Positions 56,469 through 64,000 of a stretch of 64,000 nt of DNA are shown here, piece after piece. Positions within the stretch are counted from its first letter, which is position 1, and each line of letters opens with the position of its first letter. A model generated the notes under the pieces. The model had not been told where the DNA came from and searched no databases. It saw only the letters and a list, made by a program, of their open reading frames with translations. This stretch comes from Epichloe hybrida (lineage: Eukaryota; Ascomycota; Sordariomycetes; Hypocreales; Clavicipitaceae), in the NCBI GenBank assembly GCA_019022495.1, contig JAFEKR010000027.1, positions 823,068 to 887,067 on the forward strand, in the 5' to 3' direction. Both the position numbers and the translations under genes were made by a program.

Positions 56469-58517
56469 TGTAGGCGTCCTGCTTGGACGATGGCGTGACA
56501 GACTTGCCCGCCGAGAAATTCTCGTGACTGATTTGCGCACTTGCACAACAAGCTTGAACGTTTAAGGGGGGTGTGCGTGATGCCAGGCCACTCACTTGTT
56601 ATGCAACCGTGTCCTCATACATATGATGGCAAGTCGCAAGCCACGCAGCCACGTCCCTGACAGATCTGGTCTGCTTGTTGGTGTTATGCCAGGCTCGCCC
56701 AGCGGTCAATAGAAACATTCGAAGCCACCAAGCCCGCCTGCAGGGGGCGTGCAATCACCGTGACGGCTGCGTCATTTTGCCGGTGCGGCATACCACTGTG
56801 CCCGGCTGCACCTAAATGCTAGCACCCAAAGGCTCGGCGCTGTTGATCTTCGGCTGTAACCTGGCCTGCCGTTTGTCATTATCAGGGAGGGAAATGGTTT
56901 TTGCATCCCAGCCGCAGGTATCATTGGGCCGGACCGCAGCTCTGGCGTCGGTAAAACAGACGAGATGATGCTCGAATATCAGACCGGTGGACCGTAATCT
57001 CTGTTTTGAACGTCACTCCTGCCGCGATGTCTGCCCCGAAGGGAAAGCGAAATTGGCTTCGTTGGTGTAGCATTTCGACCGTGGTAAATTCGTTTGTGTT
57101 CGGCCACGTTCTCTTCGGGCAAATTCGTCCTCGGCAGCTCAATGTCGTCCTAGACGGGAAGATTGATGCTTGGCTGTCGAGTGCCTGGCCGCGATGCATG
57201 CCGATAAAGTGCCCTTGTGTCTCGGCTTGTGACTGATTGACTTGTGCCTGTCGATAAAGCAGAAGCTTGGACAAAGCGACCTCGCTCGTTGCCGCTGCGA
57301 TTCGGGGGCATCTGACCGCGCAATGGCCGGAGGAACGGAGGAGGGACTCGGGAGGCTCTTTATATCTTTTTCTCTCTCTTCTCCTCAACCTTGCCCCATG
57401 AATCATGTGCGCCCGCAGCGTCCTGATGCTCTCCCGCCCGCTGGGCGTCTCATCCGCCTTGTTCTCATTCATCTCGGGCGTAAGCAAATTCCAGGCGGGC
57501 CTTGTCGCCCCCTTTCGGCCAGAGGCAAATGAGCCCTCTCCGCCGAGCATTCTTGTTCCATGTACATAATCCGTAGCATGATCCACACCCCCCCGTGCGG
57601 ACTCGAGAGGCCCACCCACGTGTTAGGCGTACGTCCGTAGCTCGCTGGAAATTGTCGTTTTACGCTCTGTCATATCCAGGATGATAATCCATCAACGGCA
57701 GCCGCCAAGTGGGTCTCACCATGTCTCAACGCGCACAGTTGTGGATCTGCAGCCTTCCAGATCCGGTACCTGCGCTCAGAGCTCATCCAGTTCGATATCG
57801 GGCTTTTTTTTTTCAATGCCTCAGACAACTACAGTGCCATATCCACTGCAAATTTTCGCGTCCCCCCTTTTCTTTGTACGGCCTGAGGCAATCGACGTGG
57901 GCGAAGGGCCATTCGAAGGGCCGTTGAAACCCGTGCAGTGTACGGACGGAGTAGTGATGGATGGTTCTTGGTGTGCAATTGTCGACGTTTAGGTCGAAGA
58001 AGTTGTTGGTTCCATCATCATGTGTCTTCTTCTTTTTCGATATCCTCGCAAGCGCTGATTTCTCCCAAGATTTTGCGCGCCAACTGAAAGAGCCATCCGG
58101 TTCATGATTCATGGTCCTCAACCACAAAGCAATTACTACCAGCAAACGCCTCAGGCCGTGAATCTGCTTTCTGGCTCATCATTCGTACACCCCCCAGTCA
58201 TCACAGCTTGAAAGTGTGCCCACCCGGCTTCCCCCGAAAGGTCGCTCCGTCCACGTTCGCACAAAATCTCGCTGCCTCATATTTCTGCTTCTCCGAGCCA
58301 GCATCGTTGCTTGTTGTGCTTGTTGCCCCGGCTGACCCTCGAACCCCCTTTGGCCCCGTTCTCCCACAGTGGAACCTTTTTCTGCTCTCCCTCCCAGGTC
58401 CAACCTTTTCCTTCTCTTCCCTCATCTTCCGCAACTCTCTCCCATCCTCAATTTTGCTCCCAGCTTCGCAAATTAATTCTCCCTCAACACCACTCTCCCC
58501 TCACATCCATAATCACA
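56469..58517. other. gene-poor stretch before ATP9
   Basis: A 232-codon minus-strand ORF (56921-57619) overlaps shorter plus-strand ORFs and shows no domain, so I do not call it. The last ~300 bases are pyrimidine-rich (CT-rich with CCCTC and TTCTC), typical of a highly expressed fungal gene's promoter and leader. Confidence 0.55.
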
Positions 58518-59165
58518 ATGGCCGCCACCCGTGTCTTCGCTTCTCGCCTGGCTACCCAGATGGCCACCAAGGCTGCTCGCCCTGCCATCCGTGCCAACGT
58601 TGCCGCCGCTGGCAAGCGCACCATCAGTGGTAAGCACGAACCGAACCGAGAAAGAACAAGACCTTTCTTGCCTCCGTGTATCAACAATGAACCTGAATGT
58701 TGAGCCACTGGCAAGCCAATTGACTCCTGCAGTCAGCTAACAGTTGTTGTAAAGGCTCTGCCAGCCCTCTTCAGACCCTGAAGCGTCAGCAGGCCACCAC
58801 TATCCTCCAGTCCACTTCCCGAAATGCTTTCCAGGTCCAGCGCCGTGCCTACTCTTCTGAGATCGCCCAGGCTATGGTCGAGGTCTCCAAGAACCTGGGT
58901 ATGGGCTCCGCTGCCATTGGTTTGACTGGTGCCGGTATCGGTATCGGTCTCGTCTTCGCCGCCCTCCTGAACAGTGTTGCCCGTAACCCTGCCCTTCGTG
59001 GCCAGCTCTTCTCTTATGCCATTTTGGGTTTCGCTTTCGTCGAAGCCATCGGTCTTTTCGATCTCATGGTTGCCCTTATGGCCAAGTTCGTACGTCAATA
59101 CTTTTCCCTCTCTAGTATTGACCTGTCCATTGTCATAGCCAAACTAACTTGTCGACCAGACTTAA
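58518..59165 (+). CDS. ATP9: mitochondrial ATP synthase subunit 9 (c-ring), nuclear-encoded
   Basis: Exons are 58518-58629, 58755-59089 and 59160-59165, giving 150 residues (Neurospora orthologue about 147). This is the proteolipid of the F0 proton-translocating ring. An Arg/Ala-rich mitochondrial presequence ([15 protein letters not shown]...) runs to about residue 68 (QRRAYSSEI). The mature hairpin follows: [19 protein letters not shown] (helix 1), the polar loop ARNPALRGQ, and [18 protein letters not shown] (helix 2), with the proton-carrying Glu in FAFVEAIG. The last exon adds only Thr and the stop. As in other filamentous ascomycetes, the gene is nuclear and carries a targeting sequence. 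The pyrimidine-rich promoter suits strong constitutive expression. Confidence 0.95.
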
Positions 59166-61270
59166 ACGTCTCCTTCATAAGAGAAGACGGCTGCCATTCG
59201 AAGGACTTCTAATATCCGGCGTGGAACTTCATGTAACCCGACATGAAGTTGAAAGGTGATCAGCTGACAAGCATGACCGTGATCCGATGTGATATAAAAA
59301 GAGGGGATTGCATTATAGAGGGCTTAGAATTGGGAGCGACGTTAGCACAAAACGGACGTCGTTTTTGCGTGATAGAGCCGGCATTAGTATTCGGCGAAAT
59401 TCCTCCCAGGAATTGACTTGTAAAATAAAAAAAGGCCTCATTCATCTCGACTCTTCGACAATTGAAGAGTTATTTTCCCTTTGTTCGACAAATACAATTT
59501 ACCTTAGTTTCCAAGTCGGACTGGCGTGATGAACACTGACATCATCAATTGTAGTTCTTGTGTGCTGGTAGTGCTTGAAGGAATATCGGCCTTCATCAGC
59601 GTCTTCCCCGTTCTCTGATTGCGCTTGGAGTACTGGGCGCGATCCAGGGCTTTACCAGTCTCTTCAGAAATACATATGCTCACTTGTCTCGTGACTTCAC
59701 AAGCGACTCGCTCCACACGGTGCCAAATTTCGTACCCGCTAATCGGTACACTCAAGTACCAAAGCTGAAGATGAATGAATCAAGTGTGGATCTAACAAAT
59801 ATGTATGGGTGGGGGCCGAACAGTTGGGTATTTGACTCGGCGATCGTTTCAATTGCAATGTCAATCCATCTTTGGATATATCGTGCTGTACCCCGCGTAC
59901 CTAGATTCTGCTCACAATATCTCTGTTCTCTTCTCAACGCGGAGCTCGGCTGCCAAGGGAAATTTCGTTGCATGATTGATGGTCCGATGGCTTGACTTCA
60001 AAATGGCACTGCAATTCCTGTGAAGCATCAAATGTTTCACCCAGCCCGACCAACTAGTTGGCGATCGTTACCCTAGGACCAACCGAACACTTCATAATGA
60101 GATTGGATCGAATCTTGCTGACTCCGCGACTAACGCATGGCAGATAGGATGCTGCTGGTGAGCTTGGCCATTGCTCCCTGGATGGCGTGCCATGTGTGGT
60201 GACAACTGCAGGGACGCAATGGATGTACACTTTGGTGTAGATTTGCACATCAGGTATTCGGGGCAACTCATAAACGCCACATGTATAATATTGCGAGCGA
60301 GAGTACCTGCCGCTGAGTAGGCGCAAGATCGTTATTCTGAATCAGTCGTGATCTAGTCAACGCTGGTCATTTCCGGGCTATTCGTGTTTCAAAGACGACC
60401 ATTTTTGGACGATAGCCGGGGTACCCCATCTTCTTGTGATGGTGCATCGACCAAATGTTGCACCGTCATTATTGTATCTCCGCGTTAGAGGTCATGAGTT
60501 TTTTTTTAACTCGGAAGAGGCGTACAACACCAATGAACGCCGTGTCGAATGAGCAATCAGCTCAGCGTTCTCTTTGGCCTTTGCGGTTGTTGCTGACCTG
60601 GGCAACCGCGAAGGTGGAACGGCCATCGTAGGCCATCGTGAGGTGACCCACGCGTACTTTTAGACAATATAACTCGCTGCCGCAAAGACTTTCAAGGAGG
60701 TTCTCGGCAACTTGAATGCCAATTGAGGCGTGGAAGAAGGATTGTGCTATTGGGACAAGAGAGTGAAGGCTTTCGGTCGCCCGCACTCACGCGTTCTCCT
60801 CACTTTCCCCTCACATCTGCGTCACATGACCTGCGACTACCCCAACTACCCCGAATTGTCTTTAGGCAGGCGCAGGGGCATAGAACGATTCTGGCTGGGC
60901 TTAGCTGCGATCTAGTCCTAATGGCGAGACTGCGAAAGCGACGGCAAAGTGTTGCATCGACGTTTAGACGACCCAGCCAAGTAATGGGATGATGGGATGG
61001 GATGGGTTGTTGGCCTGAGCTGAGAGGAAGGTAGAGTGATTTTGGCGCGTAGGAGACGATGTTAACAGCAAGGGATGGGAGGAGCTTTCCTGACAATTCT
61101 TCTGCTATTGCTAATTGCCCTCATTCTGATTATAAAGGGCCAACAAATGTGGTCAGTCATGTATATTCACGAGCTTTTATTGGGATCCAAGCGTGCAACC
61201 CCATAATTTATAAGTCATATTGTCATGGATACCCCAATCATTATCTAGGCGTTCGCAAACTACCTTATGC
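59166..61270. other. intergenic between convergent ATP9 and RRP6
   Basis: About 2.1 kb without a recognised gene. ORFs up to 103 codons lack domains. Some segments (59700-60300) are less GC-rich than the genes. It may contain relics, but none is identifiable. Confidence 0.55.
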
Positions 61271-63953
61271 TTACTTCTTAAACGTAGCACTTCTTTCTCC
61301 CCTAACTGGTGGCATCTTCCTCGCACCCTTAATACCATCGTCTCCCGTCTTTGCGTAAGGATCAAAAACCTTCTTCGGCTCCCGCGGCTGAGCATTGTTC
61401 CTGCCAGCGTGCATGACCGTGGCCGCCTTGCTATAATCAAACGGCACGGCCTGGTACTTCTTGTTCTGCTCATCAAGACCCTGCGCCTGCTTGTCCTGCT
61501 TCTTGGCTTTTCGCGCAAGTTTAGCCTCGCGCTTCCTATATCGTTCAAGTCCTTCTTCTTCCTTTCGTTGCTTGCGTTCTAGTCTGCGCTGCTTCTTGCT
61601 CTTCTTAGGCGCCTCATCTTCTACGGCGATGACTCCATTCGCGTCTGAGACGGGAACATTGTCATTCCGCGATGGCTCATCTTCTTGTGGTTCATCGTCG
61701 CCCGATGACGAAGTTTCGTCGTCTTCATCTGGGTCCGAGGGGGGCTTCTTTTTCCTGCCTCTCTGAAGAGTGAATTCATCGTCACGGTCGTCTTGCGACT
61801 GTGTATTGTTTGTGAGTGCTTCGATAATTGGCTGAGTCTCGTTCGTGTATTGGCCATTTTCTTGACTAGTAGGGGTATCGTCCAAGGTTGCGGTATCTTC
61901 GACGAAACGTTGCCACGGAAATGGTATGCTTTCCTGGCCATCTGCCGCGACTTCTCTAGATTCTTCCCACCGCGAACTGAGTGGCATGCTGCCGAAGAGC
62001 TTCGACCTCGACATCTTCCTTACTGGGACCTCTTCGCCGTCAAGATGTAGCGGTTGTGACTGTTCTTTGGGCAGTTTTGCGAGACTGTTTCCAAGTGTAG
62101 CCTTGGGTGCCATTGACGTGAAGAATTGCAGTAAACTTGGCCCACCGTTAGCCTTTGCATCTTGCAGTCGACTCCAAATATCGTTCCGACGTGCTCTGGC
62201 CAGTGGTGCTGTCAATGGCAGTAGACTGTGAAGAGCCTTCACATCAGGGGGATTCACGCGCGCAATCTCTGTGACGTTGGTTGTTCCAAGCACGAAGTTG
62301 GGACTTTCATCCTCCTGCCGAGCGGTTTCGTCCCGCCACCTCCACAGGGTCTTGAATATCGCAAATTGCTCCCCGTTGAAGGCGAGATGGGAATGCTTCA
62401 GCACATGATTGTACCAGCCTCGGGAGCCATCACCTGTAGTTTCATTGTAACCGGGATGTTCATGTCGAGAGAGTGACAAGTCCCTTGATTTTTCCGAAGC
62501 TTTGTCGATCAAATCCGTGTCTGGGTTGCTTCGATCCGAGGCTTCGATCAGCTCATTGCGGACGTGGTCATAAATATGGAGAAGGTAATGGGTGTCGGAG
62601 CGGGCGTAGTATAGCATTTCTTCCGGAATAGGTCTAGCAATGTGTAAGTCAAATTGGCATATCGCATATGCCCCAAAAGCGTCTTACCGTATTCTCCAAT
62701 CCGCCAATTGATACTGCTTATCCGCATCAAAGTTGGCAAACTTTGAGAGCAAAAATGCCAAACTTTTACCAGGGTAGTTAAGAAGATCACAGGCAAAGTA
62801 CGTGTCGAACAGGCCATTCACGTAAAGGCCCAAATCTCTCTGAAGCCAGACCATATCCATATACGCTCCATGGAATACCTGATGACGTGATGTTAGTTTG
62901 GCTCTAAAAGTTTGCTCGAGATCGAGCGGTATGCACCTTGATAATGCTGGGGTCTGCAAAGACTTCGTTGAGGATTTCGAGCTTATGGCGCCAAGGCTGT
63001 AAAGTGTCCACGATCCAGTCCTCATCTCTGGTGCTCACTTGCATCAAACACACAAGACCCGTGTACGTCCGGAAATCGTGATGCTCCAAGTCGACTGCAA
63101 TTTCCTTGGCCTTCTTCAGGTCTTTCAACATTGCCTTGACTCCTTCGAATGTGTCCACCCAAGTGGCTTGAGTCGAGGTCGCGTCGCGTGAGGGTACTGG
63201 TTCTTGTTTATCAAACACATGGCGCGGATACTTCATCTGAGAAATTTCCGCCTCGTATGGATGCTTGTAACTGTGCATTGGTTAGAGGTAGTTTCGCCGA
63301 GATGGGCAAAGATTGTACTGACTGCGCAAAGCCATCATCGCCGATGGATGTGACGAGGCTCTTCTCCAGCGAGACTTTGGCATGAGGCTTGTTGGTAAGA
63401 ATGGGCTTCCATGGACCACTGGGAAAGTTATCTGGTTTACGTTCGAAAAAGTTTTGTGGTTTGGTAACATTGGCATTTCGGATGACTTTGGCTGTAGATT
63501 TCGTTCTCTTAGAATTGGGGCCCTATGAAGATATGTGGTAAGCAATTGAACAAAGAAGATGTGGTTTGTACGAGGCAGGCCAATTCTTACAGCATCCGCA
63601 CTTGGTGGTTCTTTTCTTTTTACCAAGCCAGTGTACTCGTCCAGAGCTGTGTCGGCCTTTTCCAAGACAGAACCCACCACGTCCACGATGGATTGCCAGC
63701 TCATATCAATATCTTCGGCATCTTCAAGAGCCGGCGCTTTGACACCACAAGCCTTTGCTGCGGATGCAAGGAGTCGCGCGGACAGTTGGAGGACTCGGGC
63801 GGATTTTTCGTCGAGATGCTGGGCTGCATCGGGGTTAACGGTTCGCTGGAAGCCAAGATCCTCGGCGGCAATCCGATTGACGCCCTTGACTGCAGAAACG
63901 AGCGATTTTTGAATGCCCTCCTGTAGGTCTTTGAACTCGTTTGGGGCGTCCAT
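61271..63953 (-). CDS. RRP6: exosome 3'-5' exonuclease RRP6
   Basis: Exons in transcript order are 63953-63591, 63522-63323, 63270-62937, 62878-62688 and 62633-61271, giving 816 residues with consistent phases. Rrp6 is the nuclear exosome's distributive exonuclease, trimming rRNA, snoRNA and aberrant transcripts. The N-terminal PMC2NT region (about 1-110) would bind Rrp47. The DEDDy site is complete: [13 protein letters not shown] (Asp, Glu), [16 protein letters not shown] (Asp) and [15 protein letters not shown] (Tyr and Asp). The HRDC domain follows ([36 protein letters not shown]). The tail is charged, with acidic and Lys-rich stretches ([18 protein letters not shown]), as expected for the exosome-binding and lasso regions. 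The length is normal and no catalytic residue is missing. Confidence 0.95.
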
Positions 63954-64000
63954 GGTAATTGCTCTTGTCACCGTCCGTCGACAGACTGAGGGCAATGAGG
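63954..64000. other. RRP6 upstream flank at window edge
   Basis: Only 47 bases remain after the RRP6 start codon, so no promoter feature can be judged. Confidence 0.7.

Noticed and set aside
56921..57619. 232-codon minus-strand ORF
   Set aside because: No domain, odd composition, and overlapping chance frames on the other strand.

Overview
The window is nuclear DNA of a filamentous ascomycete (Pezizomycotina; Sordariomycetes/Hypocreales is my best guess, by inference). Supporting signs are many short GT-AG introns (about 50-250 nt) with CTAAC/CTGAC-like branch points, Zn2Cys6 regulators, a nuclear-encoded mitochondrial ATP synthase subunit 9, and fungal families such as SFH5, PFA5 and ApsB/Mto1. 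No bacterial-type operon, CRISPR array, rRNA gene or complete tRNA gene was seen. I built the gene models by hand from splice sites and reading-frame phase. For spliced genes the coordinates span start codon to stop codon, and the exons are listed in the evidence.

Layout. 1-4.86 kb is gene-poor: homopolymers, one weak small secreted-protein candidate, and a pair of about 173-bp direct repeats resembling a miniature LTR element. 4.9-11.5 kb: SAM methyltransferase (+), SHB17-like histidine phosphatase (-), single-pass membrane protein (+), UBP6 deubiquitinase (-). 12.6-16.6 kb: ARPC4 (+) and an RRM protein (+) with an in-frame TAG. 17.6-25.3 kb: SFH5 lipid-transfer protein, ASH1-type SET methyltransferase and PFA5-type palmitoyltransferase, all (+). 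27-37 kb, all (-): DUF1993 protein, large CM1-domain microtubule-organising protein, four-helix MARVEL-like membrane protein, arginase. 38-42.3 kb, (-): a Zn2Cys6 regulator and an acidic nuclear-type protein. 42.3-45.5 kb is gene-poor. 45.6-56 kb, all (+): TAF12, RPN3, a second Zn2Cys6 regulator and a MYST acetyltransferase. 56-58.5 kb is gene-poor and holds a near-perfect 146-bp hairpin. 58.5-64 kb: ATP synthase subunit 9 (+) and RRP6 (-).

The genes are mostly housekeeping and functionally unrelated: chromatin and transcription (ASH1, TAF12, MYST), proteasome (UBP6, RPN3), RNA decay (RRP6), cytoskeleton (ARPC4, CM1 protein), metabolism (arginase, SHB17-like, ATP9), membranes and lipids (SFH5, PFA5, MARVEL-like). 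Nothing resembles a biosynthetic gene cluster. I did not find a convincing undescribed multi-gene system. The most noteworthy items are the hairpin whose arms differ only by transitions, the TRIM-like repeat pair, three conserved genes with interrupted frames (UBP6, CM1 protein, RRM protein), a GC-AG intron inside the SET domain, an ATG-only exon, and an overlapping out-of-frame upstream ORF at the palmitoyltransferase start. Two of the three interruptions are single-base indels, one in a homopolymer, so assembly error is a serious alternative to real gene decay.
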